From Lunularia cruciata (Eukaryota; Streptophyta; Marchantiopsida; Lunulariales; Lunulariaceae): a stretch of DNA of 64,000 bases. Positions 22,430 to 33,414 of this stretch are shown here, piece by piece (within the stretch, counting starts at the first letter, position 1; each line of letters opens with the position of its first letter). The position numbers and the translations under genes were made by a program. The notes beneath the pieces were generated by a model that saw only the letters and a program-made list of their open reading frames with translations, searched no databases and had not been told where the DNA came from. The DNA is taken from NCBI GenBank assembly GCA_948567375.1, contig OX419757.1, positions 67,835,836-67,899,835 of the forward strand, written 5' to 3'.

Positions 22430-22960
22430 CACTCAGTCTTAAAAGCTCTTGATAAATTGAGCCTTGTGCTGAGCTCCGGTTCCATTTGCTAGTCGGCCAA
22501 AGCCGGGGGCAAGTACAAGCGGCAACCGGCCTGCAAAAGATGTTGGAGGCTCTTTCCTCGGTGTAACGATGGTTCAGATTTGTCTTCAGTTTAAGGAGCC
22601 GCAGACGAAGCATGCGAGGGGTTGTTATCCAACAAGGTGTATATAGAAGTCCCATGGTCACATTGGAGAAGAGTTTCAGCTCTGGCGGTGATTTTACGTG
22701 TACTCTGTTTAACAAGCTCCTGGTAACGGAAACGGCGGCATTGCTACGAGGATTGGAAGTGGAAAGATGGCAAGTCACGTATTGCAGCAAGGTGTATGTA
22801 TGGGTACATGTTGACCTGGGCAAATCTTCTGTAATATAACGCTAGACCAGCAACTCCGGGGCAGTTCCCCTAAACATGTCTGAATTCAGACGGGTTAAGT
22901 AGGGTTTCGGTAAGCAATGTCCCGCAGGCACAATGATCACGGCGTTTCTCCGTATTTCTT
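22430..22960. other. GC-richer island of unknown nature
   Basis: The base composition switches from strongly AT-rich to balanced, with several CpG and CCGG sites. Both strands are open for part of it (plus 22612-22839, 75 codons; minus 22422-22823, 133 codons). Neither product resembles a family I know. It may be a captured gene fragment, an old exon or a promoter. Confidence 0.35.
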
Positions 22961-23939
22961 GGTTAACAATCCTTTCATGTGCTTGTAATTCGTAAGGCTA
23001 ACAGACTAGATGGTGACCATCCACCAAACAGAGTCCTTTTCGCCACTCACAGACAACTTACAACCAAACTTCTTAGTATAGTGTGTCATCTTCGCTTCAC
23101 TGTAGCTAATAGACGGATGACCTGAGAGATGGTAAGATTCAAACGCACATCGATCTCTTTGAGATCAGAAGCTGTTTACAGACAACCAGGCAATTGAAAA
23201 TCACTCAACCTCAAACGCATAAACTTCTTGGTGACTGGCGACTCAAAAGGGTAATATCACTTCCCTGAGCAGGCGATCAATTCACTAAATTTATTTGAAT
23301 GAGGCTGTTTGAAGTGTGACAAGTGTGAAGTTAAACAATTCAACAAAGCAAGTCCTTGATCCGTCAGAATGTATGAAGTTAAGTAGCAGTTAAGTAGCAC
23401 CTTCGTTCTTATATGCAGGACTGTAATGAAGGAAAAGGGCGAGCGTCTTCCAAGTCCAAGCGCTGATGCATAAGGGAGCTGCAACACGCTCGCGAATATC
23501 CCAAGGGGAGAGGACACTATGTCTTGAACCTAGGACGCCCATTTCTATTGATTACAGAACTCCAATTGATGAGTACAAAATTCTTTGGATCTTCTTCCTA
23601 GTGCCCACAAACGTCACATCCTTCGATAGGAGGATGAATGATGTAACTCTAATACAATGTCAAGCAGAAAATAATGGGATGGGATCAAATTGGATGGGAT
23701 GGGGATGGGATTCTACTACATGGATCAGCAAGAAGCTATGGACACTCTTCGCGGATACTTTCTAGCTTCACACGAAAACTTACGCGGACACCACAAGGAC
23801 ATGGACCTTTCCTGCTCACAGGGGTGATGAACTGTGAAACTCTCCTCCCTAAACCTTCCCTAAACCCTTCGAAATCTATTCTACTTACTCTTCAGATACT
23901 TTATTTAGAAAGATGGAACTGACTAAAAACAAAGAGAAC
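22961..23939. other. 3' flank of TOC75, no gene seen
   Basis: No recognisable coding sequence. The last 100-200 bases before 23940 probably hold the TOC75 3' untranslated region. A G-rich run lies at 23676-23710. Confidence 0.4.
23676..23710 (+). other. G-run cluster, possible G-quadruplex
   Basis: Five runs of three or four G occur within 35 bases, spaced by AT or short linkers (GGGATGGGAT, then GGGATGGGGATGGG). It lies 230-265 bp past the TOC75 stop codon, on the strand opposite the TOC75 transcript. Confidence 0.45.
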
Positions 23940-26381
23940 TCAAAATCTCTCCCCAAATCTTACAAACACGGAACCGGTACCGGCGTTGCAGTCCTGCGCA
24001 TACTCAGCCCTGATAGATCCTAGCTTCACCCCGACTCCATATGATGCGCCCTTACCGGCCCGTCTGAAGAACTCGGTTGGGTTACCCCTCACGTCCTTGG
24101 AGCTCCCAAGGTCAGACCCATACTCTAAAAAGCCGTATGCGTGTGTCCTGTTAATTGGTATACGCAACTCTGCAGCCATTTCCAAAAATTTCCGACAAGC
24201 AGCGAGCTCGCCTATGCTGTATCCTCTCACAGAGTAAGGGCCACCTAGAGTATACGCATCGTAGGTAGCTAGGTCGCCCAAGCATCCGCCATATCGGCCA
24301 TGAAGTACCAAAACGGGAGGTGGTTTCAGTTGATCCTTGGTATCTTCAGGTTGAAGTTGTACAAAGTGTGTCACGGTAATCTGATGACGGTTGAAGAATG
24401 GAAACTTACTCCCTATTCCTAGTCCTTGATCCCACTGGAAGATATTACGTGATCCGACAGGCGTGCCGTTTACAAAGCGGGTGTTGTCGTGAGTAAGATT
24501 ACCTTGCAGGAAGGCAATCCTGTCAATACCGGTGTCACTGTGAGTTGTTGGGGGGCCTTCCAATGACAAGGCTCCACTCGGTAAAGTCCGTGCACCGTTT
24601 ACGCAGACTGCACTCGTCTCATCTCTCGTGGTTACCTCTTCCACTACAGCACCATAAGTTAGCTTGCTCTGTCGAGTGAAGTTCTCGGTAATGTTAACTT
24701 TGAACCCGGCCCTGTCAACCCAGATAGCAGGTACTTCCTCTTGTCCACTACCACCAGTGAAAACAGCACTCAATTTTCGGCTGTTGAAGCAACTAGCTTT
24801 GAATGTGCGGTTACGGGGGTCATCTACTCCATCGACATAAGGGTGGACATACTCCGCCTTAAAACCGAGGTCATCCTGAGGGTTGAAGAGGTTACTAGAT
24901 GTCACACAACCAAGAATGGAACGGTTCAAGCCGTACAAATTTCGGTGCTCAAAAGTGACACTGCCACCGGGTCGGATGGATGCCAATGTTGGTCGCCCAG
25001 TGCTTCCTGGGACGACACTCCACTCAGTGCTGACTTCTGCGGTTTTCTGCTCAAGCTCTTTCAGCTTGACCTCCACAACAATTCCACCATCACTCTCTTC
25101 ATCAGGTCGTGGGTTGACCTCGATATTCGAAAACAGAGCAAGCCCATTGACATTTCTCAGTGCTTTTTTCCCTGCTTCAATGTTGAAAACCTGTCCAGGC
25201 CTTAGCTGATCTGGGAGCTCACGCCCGATAATCTGCATCTTAGTTACGCCCTCACATGGAGTGCCCATCTTATCCAAAAACTGAATTTGGAGCTTAGTAA
25301 TGTCTCCCTCAACAACTTCACAGACAACTTCGTTGGTGTTTAGATTTCCAAAATTCACCACCTGAGCGCATGCATAACCTTCCTCATGGTACCATCTTTG
25401 TACTCTGTCTCTAATTCTCTGTAGCATGCGTGCAGTGACCCTCGTTTCAGAGCGCAACCATCCTGAAATTTCTCTCTCCACTGTCTTAGGAAGCATGCAC
25501 GGCCTAGCGCGTCGCAACCTAGTCTTGTACTCCTCCTCCTGAATCTTAGCCATCTCCTCCCGTTGCTGGTCGGTCATACTCGCTTCACTGTCAGGCATCC
25601 GGCTCTGGGAGAGAAGGCCGACATTCACACATCTGAATGAGTCTGCAGGTTGCCACTGACTCTCTACAAATGAAATCTGAATCTTTAAGCTCCCGTCAGC
25701 TTGAGTAACACCTTCCATATCCACAGTTTGGAACATCCCACAGTTTAATAGGTTCTCAACTTCGGCTTCAAGCTGTGCCTTAGTGGCGGTGCCTCCGGCA
25801 CGCAAGGTCACCAACTCGTAGAAAGGATCCTTCCCGCTTACAGCCTGCTTGGTTCGCTTATCAACCAACTCTACGCCCGAAACCTTGTACTTTTTGGATG
25901 GGTTCAGCTTGGTCACATGCACCCTCATATCTACTCTCAGACCATGTGAATCAAACTGCTCAGATTCATCGTTCCTTCCATCTGCGAATGCCACACCATC
26001 GAAAATAGAATGCCATCCATTCCCTCCACTACCATCTCCACCGCCCCCAAAACCCCAACCTTCTCCTCCCCAGCCACCACCATTTCCTCCATCAAGGATC
26101 GAAATGGCAGAAACCGAACCGAAACCCGAGGCAACTCCAGCCACACAGGATACAATCTTACGCCAAGGGAACGAATTTGATAACGACTTCTGAGACGAGG
26201 CTCGTTGTCTCCTGGGTCCAGAGGAAGCAGACCCCCTAATAGAATGCATGTTCATGACTCTGCCTGCAGGTTGAACGGAGGACTGCATAGCTGAATCTGA
26301 ACACCCAAAGACATCTGCACAGTGATGCAGCAACGAGCTCCTCACGCTGAGCGCAGTACTTGAGTATGTGAGTCCCGCCAT
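23940..26381 (-). CDS. TOC75: TOC75, outer-envelope protein-import channel
   Basis: An 813-residue intronless coding region of the Omp85 family. Residues 1 to ~95 are rich in Ser, Arg and Ala with few acids (transit peptide). Residues 98-122 form the glycine-rich stretch (GGNGGGWGGEGWGFGGGG) that TOC75 precursors use to stop in the envelope. Residues ~145-460 correspond to three POTRA domains, for example YKVSGVELVDKRTKQAVSGK, YHEEGYACAQVVNFG and GQVFNIEAGKKALRNVNGLA. Residues ~480-813 are the beta-barrel, with GGPYSVRGYSIGELAACRKF carrying the Omp85 VRGY motif and a terminal VRFGERF strand. TOC75 forms the preprotein channel with the TOC34 and TOC159 GTPases. The frame is open 45 codons further upstream (to 26516), but the start at 26381 (MAGLTYSSTA) is preferred because an intron acceptor lies 9 bases before it and the extra residues look like leader sequence. 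Confidence 0.95.
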   Translation of the reverse strand: MAGLTYSSTALSVRSSLLHHCADVFGCSDSAMQSSVQPAGRVMNMHSIRGSASSGPRRQRASSQKSLSNSFPWRKIVSCVAGVASGFGSVSAISILDGGNGGGWGGEGWGFGGGGDGSGGNGWHSIFDGVAFADGRNDESEQFDSHGLRVDMRVHVTKLNPSKKYKVSGVELVDKRTKQAVSGKDPFYELVTLRAGGTATKAQLEAEVENLLNCGMFQTVDMEGVTQADGSLKIQISFVESQWQPADSFRCVNVGLLSQSRMPDSEASMTDQQREEMAKIQEEEYKTRLRRARPCMLPKTVEREISGWLRSETRVTARMLQRIRDRVQRWYHEEGYACAQVVNFGNLNTNEVVCEVVEGDITKLQIQFLDKMGTPCEGVTKMQIIGRELPDQLRPGQVFNIEAGKKALRNVNGLALFSNIEVNPRPDEESDGGIVVEVKLKELEQKTAEVSTEWSVVPGSTGRPTLASIRPGGSVTFEHRNLYGLNRSILGCVTSSNLFNPQDDLGFKAEYVHPYVDGVDDPRNRTFKASCFNSRKLSAVFTGGSGQEEVPAIWVDRAGFKVNITENFTRQSKLTYGAVVEEVTTRDETSAVCVNGARTLPSGALSLEGPPTTHSDTGIDRIAFLQGNLTHDNTRFVNGTPVGSRNIFQWDQGLGIGSKFPFFNRHQITVTHFVQLQPEDTKDQLKPPPVLVLHGRYGGCLGDLATYDAYTLGGPYSVRGYSIGELAACRKFLEMAAELRIPINRTHAYGFLEYGSDLGSSKDVRGNPTEFFRRAGKGASYGVGVKLGSIRAEYAQDCNAGTGSVFVRFGERF

Positions 26382-26389
26382 GGCGAAGT

Positions 26390-27113
26390 CTGCGTTAGAC
26401 AAAAGCAAAAACAGTTTAAATCGAAGAATGTGGCGCAGTAACCCGAAGAATCTCACAGTATGCCATGATACACAAAACGTGATACTCGAACCAGACAACT
26501 TGTCAATGCGAAGCAATGGAGGAAAACACTGCTAAGGAAGAAACCTAAACAACACGACACGAGAGAAAGGTTCGAACTTCAGCCAACTAACCGTTTAGGA
26601 GACAAAAATAGGCCTAAAACCTAAGAGCTGAACTCAAAGGATTTCACAAAGGGCAGCGAGGTTTAGAACCTCGGGCAGAACAATACCAGTTGAACGGAGA
26701 CGTAGTATTCCGCTGCTCCTACTCACTATCTGTAAAGGTTTCCACAAACCCTAAATTTGTATTGACGCTCACCACTTTTTCACTATCTGCATTTTCTCTA
26801 CGCTCTTTCCAATCCCATTATTTCGTGCCAAATTCTTCTGTACCACCCGCCCGCCCTCCGCTGCAATCTACAATCCAACAATGAGAATTGCCAACCAAAC
26901 AACTCCCGCTCCTCCACTTGAACAAACTCCACCCTCAATCCACCAAATCCCAAACCACGAAATCCGAAAACAAAAAATCGCAAAAACTCTCCCAAAAACG
27001 CAAACTACACCAATATCGAGCTTACTTGTAGATGACAGGTCTGATTGTGAGCACAAGAGGTGGGAGCTCAAGCAGGACGGGGCGATATCCGTGTAACAGG
27101 AGGAAGGAATTAC
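26390..27113 (-). other. TOC75: Probable intron in the TOC75 5' leader
   Basis: On the minus strand a good donor (CCAG|GTAATT, exon end 27114) and a good acceptor (pyrimidine-rich, then GCAG, exon start 26389) frame 724 bases. The acceptor lies 8 bases before the chosen ATG. Leader introns near the start codon are common in plant genes. No transcript evidence is available, and a closer donor (ACAA|GTAAGC near 27024) is an alternative. Confidence 0.45.
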
Positions 27114-27400
27114 CTGGAGAGGAGAGCGCTGTCCTCCAATGTACGAGCCTCGACAGAGAGCAAGCCGAACAAGGTTTATCTTCTTCTGGTTGGGTTTCCT
27201 GCACCTGCTGCTACCGCAGTGCGGGAAACGGACTGACGGACAGACGGACCGACCGACAGTCTACTAGTACTAGTAGAGCATAGCTTGGAAAGCGAGGGTT
27301 TAGGGCTCGATGCCTCATTACGCCCTCTCTCTTCTCGATGGGATGATGTGAAACTTGAAAATGGTGAACTTAGCGAATCTCTCTTTGGATGAAAACGCAT
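27114..27400 (-). promoter_or_regulatory. TOC75: Probable TOC75 first exon and promoter region
   Basis: A GC-richer stretch upstream of the proposed leader donor, with a short repetitive run (GACGGACAGACGGACCGACC) near 27236-27255. No clear TATA box was seen. The assignment rests only on its position. Confidence 0.35.
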
Positions 27401-29459
27401 TTCGCAATAAATTGGATTACCCTCTAGTTACTCTCATTTGCTCTATATTCACCGCTCACGTGTATTACCTATTAAGTATCCACGGAATTTCCAATACGGA
27501 ATAGTCTTAGTCATACCAAAATTTATAATATCTTCTAAAGAGACGAGCACGAACTAAAATGGGTTTCATAATCACATTTTAAAATAGATGAAAGGTTTGA
27601 AGCTTTAGATACATAACGTAGCTTTAGATACATTTTCATAACTTTATTGAGTGACAACTATAGGGTAGAATCTATGTGATGGAAGTCAATTAGCAACAAA
27701 TATCGCCGGCTAGATTTGGCCACGGTCGCCTCTTGCAAGTACAGAATAGAGTATGGCCGCTAAATCTAGAGATGAAGTCCAACTCCATGTTGGGACAATC
27801 TATATTTGGTAGCTTACTGTATTAGGCAGGGATACGCGGCGGGAGTTGAGAGGAAATCAGCACTAGATTTGATGATAAGTACCATGGCTTGTAACAGGGG
27901 CTTTAAGGCAGTTGGCACCTTCTAAGAGGTGGTTTCATCCAAACACCTGAAGCTATATTGCCTTTTGTAGAAAAATTTTACTTTGCAGATTCTTAGGATT
28001 TTTGTCCACCTTAGCTCGATTATCGTAAGAGTAAGAACTTTGAAACTAGAGATAAATCAGTGAATGAAGATGTGAACTCAATCTATAGAACTAGTAGTAC
28101 GTGAGTCTATCTATAGAATACAATGAGCTGTGTGAAGCTTTAATTCATAATGAAAACTAAATTTTATTTATTTTCATATTTTATATTTTTAAGAATTAGA
28201 ATAAAATTTATTCATAAAGCTAAGAGCATGAGCTTAATATAGGTAAATAAGCTTCCCTTTAATAACTCCGAGCTGTATGTCATTTATCTCACAAATTAAA
28301 AATCTTATAATACCTTTTTAAATTATGTGTTTAGATCATGACTCATGTAGTATAATAGAGTAATAATAAAAATATTTCTGTTGATATATATATATATACT
28401 CTTACTAAGGTAATCCTTGTGCATTATTCATTGGAACAAAAGCCCCAATATATTACAATTGGAGATTTAGTAATGCAAGGCAAGTAATGAACAGCTGTAC
28501 CGAACTAGTGAAGACATTATGTATTATGTGTACTCTATAACAATGGTCTTTATATCTTGCCATATGTTGGAATAAATCAAGCTTTTAATTGTACCATGGA
28601 TTAAGAGATTGAGTCTAGACCTTATGTTTTGGTCTTCATTGCCGCGGTTTGTACTCGAGCTGCAACTTTCTCTTTTTGTACTATGGTTTTCTTACCATAA
28701 TCATGGTTTTGCCATCAAATAATATCTTGGTCTCCATGATTGCAGTTTGCCATAGACTTTATGATATGCAATCACATGTAGATGTAGTGCAAGTGGCAAT
28801 CTACTCAGCTTTGTATTATTTATAGGATCTTTTTAATTCAGTTCTAATAATTTATCAACATATAACTTGGATAGTAGTTGAAGATAAACTATCAATGCAA
28901 TATAAAGTACCTTGCTTATCTCCTCTTGAAATGTTTTGAATAACTTTATGGCAAGATGGCACATCCCTTGAACTAACACACAACCTTTACCTGCACTAAG
29001 CTCTATCATAAGTATGTTAGACTTTTGGACCCAACTTTCATTAAGTCTTTGAGGTGGAAATAACATATCAAAACTTAAAGATTGGAAAACATAAAGGACT
29101 ATTCCTAAATGACAAATGAATGAAGTAGTAGACTCTTCTAGTAGCAGCTATGCAAGTGGAAGTGCACATACAACATGAAGAAAGGGTAAAGAGTCCAGAT
29201 TAAGATTTTCTTAAAATAAGACACTCACAATGATAAACAAATAATATTATACACCAAGATAAAAATATATTTCAATTATTTTATAATATTTTAGAACAAA
29301 CCTTCTCTTTGGCTTTCAGGAACCTTTGGGTTGCCCTCAAGCACATAGTATAATCAGGCATATCAATATTATACTGGTATTTAATTTTTCAATTTGCTTC
29401 TTAAAAAGTATACTTTGACTATTGAGTAGAAGTAGTAAAATTGTAATACCATTAGCTAA
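27401..29459. other. Non-coding AT-rich stretch
   Basis: No gene was recognised. A 15-bp AT dinucleotide run sits at 28384-28398. The rest is AT-rich, without termini or long repeats that I could identify. Confidence 0.4.
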
Positions 29460-30160
29460 AATAATTATCTAAAGGTGGAAATTGGCTTGGTAATATTTTT
29501 AGAGATGTTATATACAATGGTCTAAGTATATCAGATAGAGATGTCACCAAAAGAGTACTTCTACTAATAAGGCAGAGTCCAAAAACACCTTAAAACTTTA
29601 GAGCCAATTTTAGAGGCCTAAACTAAAGAATTAGGCCTTGAATTAGACTGTTCCTCTCCCCACTTCAAGGCTATAGGAATTGCCTTCTCTCCTCCTTGTT
29701 TGTCTCATCAATTTCTTTCCAACTATACCTTACCCATGCTATTTTGAGCTTCCTACAAAAGATTCCCTTTGGTCAAACTTGTTTGACCAACTAAATAGAA
29801 CAAGGATAAACATGTCACTAATCCATGCAACAAATCTAATTGTGGAGCTCACTAACATGTAACTAATCCATGTATTTGATCCAAAGGTATAGTACCCTTT
29901 GAGTGGATCCTTGTTGCTATATAATAAAGACCAAATAGGAAAAGGATCAACATGTCACTAATCCATGCAACTAATCTAAGTGTAGATCTCACTAACATGT
30001 AACTAATCCATGTATTTGATCCAAAGGTATATTACACTTTGAGTGGATTCTTGTTGCTATATAATAAGGACAAGGTGTTCCTTTGGGACATTGGAGTATT
30101 GAAGAATGCAATCTTGTGTTTCTTGTGTTTCTCTTGAGGTTTATCTTGTCCTTGGAACAT
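29460..30160. repeat. Dispersed repeat, copy A, with internal 140-bp duplication
   Basis: The sequence aligns in the same orientation with 33415-33945: TCAGATAGA...TGTCACCAAAAGAGTACTTCTACTAATA near the start, CATGTCAC..., ATCCATG, TATTTGATCCAA in the middle, and GTGTTCCTTTGGG...CATTGGAGTATTGA near the end. In this copy a 140-bp unit (from CATGTCACTAATCCATGCAAC) occurs twice, at 29811 and 29951. It may be a solo LTR of an unknown family; no ends were fixed. Confidence 0.6.
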
Positions 30161-30273
30161 TATAAGAACCTACAAACCCCTAGAAGTCTAATCCAACATA
30201 CATGAATAGATGTATACAATTTGCAATTAACATGAAGAGCAAAATAGTGTCACCATACATTCTAGCTCTATGG

Positions 30274-30720
30274 TGTAAAAGACCGAAGAGAGAAATAGAA
30301 GAATGGGATGTATGAGTACAAGATCATAGTGGGACTCTTGAATGAGTGAAACTCCAAATGCCTAGCATGAGCATGGGCTTTGGTATTTATAGTAAATTTA
30401 TAATGCTCTCAGGGAGTTCCCAAGGAAGCTTCCTACTAGAAGCCGCCTTCTTGGAGTGCAAGTTAAGCCAATCTAGAAGCTTCCAAAGAAGTTTATTCCT
30501 AAGAGCGATCCACATGGCATACAAGCTAAGCTAGTCTCGAAGCTTCTTAAGAAACTTCCTTCTAGAAGCTACCTGCTTGGCATACACACTACTCGATACG
30601 TGGAAGGTACTAAGAAGTTTTCTAGATGATTCTAAAACATTTTTTATTGCTTGGCTAATTTGGTCTATTGGCTAACTCATTAGTCTTTACTAACTCATAT
30701 GTTAATTCCATATTGTTACA
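30274..30720 (-). mobile_element. Solo LTR, related to the gypsy element at 56.8 kb
   Basis: Reading on the minus strand, it starts TGTAACAATATGGAATT and ends CGGTCTTTTACA-like, matching the termini of the chromovirus LTR at 56837-57259. It also shares the TATAAATACCAAAGCC promoter block and the repeated AAGCTTC units. No internal domain is attached and no clear flanking duplication was seen, so it is an old recombined solo LTR. It is more diverged than the two LTRs of the full-length copy are from each other. Confidence 0.8.
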
Positions 30721-31740
30721 CATTGTGTAGTAGAGCTTAATCCTACTTTATGTTTGTTGAAAGTATGTCATGGTCTAGAGTTTAAACTTTGACCTTCTTG
30801 CAAAGCATTCTAGATAGTTAACTCATTCATTGTCTACGTAGGTATAGACTAAACAATAGTTTAAATAGAATGTTTGATAGTTTAAAATGTTTGATATGTT
30901 TGATGTTTGACACTTCCACATGAGCAATAGATGCAATCAATAGTGAAGCAATAACATTAGTCTTCCTAGTTTCATCTCTTAGATTTGGTTGCATCACATG
31001 AAATGCATATCAGATTAGGTTGTATCACATGAAATGCATACCAAGTAGACTCAAAAAAATCAAAAATAGGAAGTAGCTTACTTACCAATATACATAGTGA
31101 AAACTATATTGCTTAAGTGGTGAAAGACTTACTCCTTCCTCTCGCAACTAACCGAATTGAACTCAAGCATCCTCTTCAGTGAATTTAGTGATTGTGAGCT
31201 CACAAATATGCTTCTTCTAGTTCCATCTCTCAGATTTGGTTGTATCACATGAAATACATGCCAAGTAAACCGGAAAACTTGAAAGTCATAAGTAGCTGAC
31301 TTAGCCGTATGCATAGTGAAAATTACCATGCTTCAATGGAGAAAGAACTACTCCTTCCTCTCTCAATTAACTGAATTCATCTTAGTTGACTAAATTCAGC
31401 TCAAGCATTCAAGAGGATCAGAAGTGAAGTAGGACGTATCTTCACATCTCTAGTGCTCAATGCTCTAGAGCTGAATGTTGAATAACAGAAATAGACAATA
31501 TAATCCTAAGCTGAACTTTAGCAAAAAGACAACTGATCCATAATCTAAGTGCTTTTCAGAAAACAATATTCTTCTTGATCTTCTTTTCTCACATGCAATA
31601 TAGATAACAAATTCCAAAAGACAATTCTGGGGAAGCTATGTGATGTAGATCAAATGTTCATTTGTGAAGATGATCTCAATTAAAGACTATCCTGAATTCT
31701 TCATCATATTCTTCATCTATAAGAACTGGAAACGTAAGAA
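30721..31740. other. AT-rich stretch, local duplications
   Basis: No gene was recognised. A block ending GGTTGTATCACATGAAATGCAT occurs at about 30980, 31020 and again near 31240 (ATACATGCCAAGTA), and a GCATAGTGAAAA...CTACTCCTTCCTC block occurs near 31090-31140 and 31310-31360. This is a diverged duplication of roughly 220 bp. Confidence 0.4.
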
Positions 31741-31746
31741 CAGTCC

Positions 31747-32040
31747 CGAGGTTTGGCAAGCTAGTACCTGCTGCTTCCTCCAAAGTAGAAGTATTAGTGC
31801 ACTTTCCTATCATTCAGGTCATTGCACGCCGACTTTCCCACGTCTCATGTTGCTAATTTCCTCCAAAGTAGAAGTATTAGTGCACTTACCTATCTATCAT
31901 TCAGGTCATTGCACACCAACGACTTTCCCGAGTCTCATGATGCTAGTTTCCTCCAAAGTAGAAGTTTTAGTGCAATTTCTTATCATTCAGGTCATTGCAC
32001 ATCTGCTTTCTCGGGTCTCATGCTGCTAGTTTCCCCAAAA
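31747..32040. repeat. Minisatellite, three units of 83-90 bp
   Basis: Units starting TTCCTCCAAAGTAGAAGT lie at 31775, 31858 and 31948. Each continues with ATTAGTGCA, ATCATTCAGGTCATTGCAC, a CTTTC(C/T)C stretch and GTCTCATG(T/A/C)TGCTA. Partial unit ends flank both sides. Confidence 0.85.
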
Positions 32041-32459
32041 TGGGATGGAGGAAAGAGTAGAATTACATTAGCAGTAGATAAGGAAATTAAATGTTAAAGA
32101 ACTCCAACCGTTTGAAAACCACTTGATGGATTCCACAACAGGAAGAAAATCAGGATCTCTGATAAAAGTATCAGGAAAATTTACGGAGAACAAAATTGTC
32201 ACTTGAGACAACAGACAGTCAGTCAAACTACTATGGAAATTACTCCTCTCTGAAGAGTCCCCCCGCGGCTCTCGGTTAATCAGGCATAAATCAACTAAAT
32301 TCCCTTCTACTTCTTTCAGTTGAGAGAAAGAAGACTAAAGAGAAAAGATGACTGCGCAGCCGTAAACATTAACCGAGAGAAATATCGAATTAATCTAAAA
32401 TGGAAAGTAGAATTATATCTGTACTTTCATTTTAGACCGTGCGTTGAGCTCATTTCACC

Positions 32460-32810
32460 TGATTACCTTTGTTCCCCGAACAAATTTCCAATCATACCAT
32501 CTGCTGCTCCAACCGAGGGACTGGCGGTCATCCTGTGTCCAAATTCAGTGGTCCTAGTGCAGCCAAAACGACTTACAGCAAACAAATCGAAACGTGGAAG
32601 ATCGGCTCTCCCACCGATTCTTGCGATGCTGCCATCACATCTCCTAAACTTGAGTTCTGCCTCAACTGGCGCTCTCCATCTTCCGAATCTTCCCAAACCT
32701 CCCACCAATATGACGTCCAGAGTCGCCATGGTTACTTCCTGCTCTATTACGAACAAAGCCTCCGAACCCCTAGTAGGAGGCAGTTCGGGGACGATGGAGG
32801 TAAATAAATA
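32460..32810. other. GC-richer island open in three frames
   Basis: Within AT-rich sequence, about 350 bases have balanced composition and are open in two plus frames (32320-32835 and 32469-32807) and one minus frame (32463-32756). No product resembles a known family. It may be an old exon, a gene fragment or a promoter. Confidence 0.3.
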
Positions 32811-32819
32811 TAAGATAAG

Positions 32820-33414
32820 ATATCTCTCACAATAGAACGATTGCCGAATTGGTTGAGCATGTTAATTAAACCATTAAACATGCCAACTAAGTAGTTGATA
32901 AGGAAAAGAATCCGTTGATTACCCGGGTAAGTTCTGTATTTCTCTAGTTAGAAAAATCTGAAATCTGTTCAATAAAGATATTGATAATATATTGATGTTA
33001 GCAAGATATTTTATGAACTTTAATTTGATAAAATAATTACATACATATAAAAATGAGCATAGGATACATTTTATATTACATTATCTATTTAAATATTCAT
33101 TTGAAACTTAATTTTTATATTCTCTCAAAAATACATAATATATCATAATTAAATCAACTAAATTTGTTAACTAAATATAAGATGGTTGATGTAGGGAGAT
33201 ATAATATACTGGTTTATTTTAAAGAAAAAAGAGAAAATAACTCATTATGAAACATTGCATCATTTGAATTAAAAACTAAAAATAATAATTAAACATAAAT
33301 TTATGTATCTTATTTAATTATAAAATCTAATTGATCATACTTAAGCATAATTGGTAGATGTAAAATATTTCCAAGATTTAAATTATAAATGAATTCTATG
33401 ATAACTTGTTATAC
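32820..33414. other. Strongly AT-rich, nothing recognised
   Basis: No coding or repeat structure was recognised beyond high A+T content. Confidence 0.4.

Noticed and set aside
22860-22960. A 5S rRNA-like or tRNA-like segment
   Set aside because: The internal control boxes and a foldable cloverleaf or 5S structure are not present.
26382-26516. A longer TOC75 start giving 858 residues
   Set aside because: The extra 45 residues are hydrophobic and lack transit-peptide character, and a good splice acceptor lies between them and the preferred ATG at 26381.
31747-32040. A CRISPR-like array of direct repeats
   Set aside because: Units are directly adjacent, 83-90 bp long and without unique spacers. 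It is an ordinary minisatellite in a plant genome.
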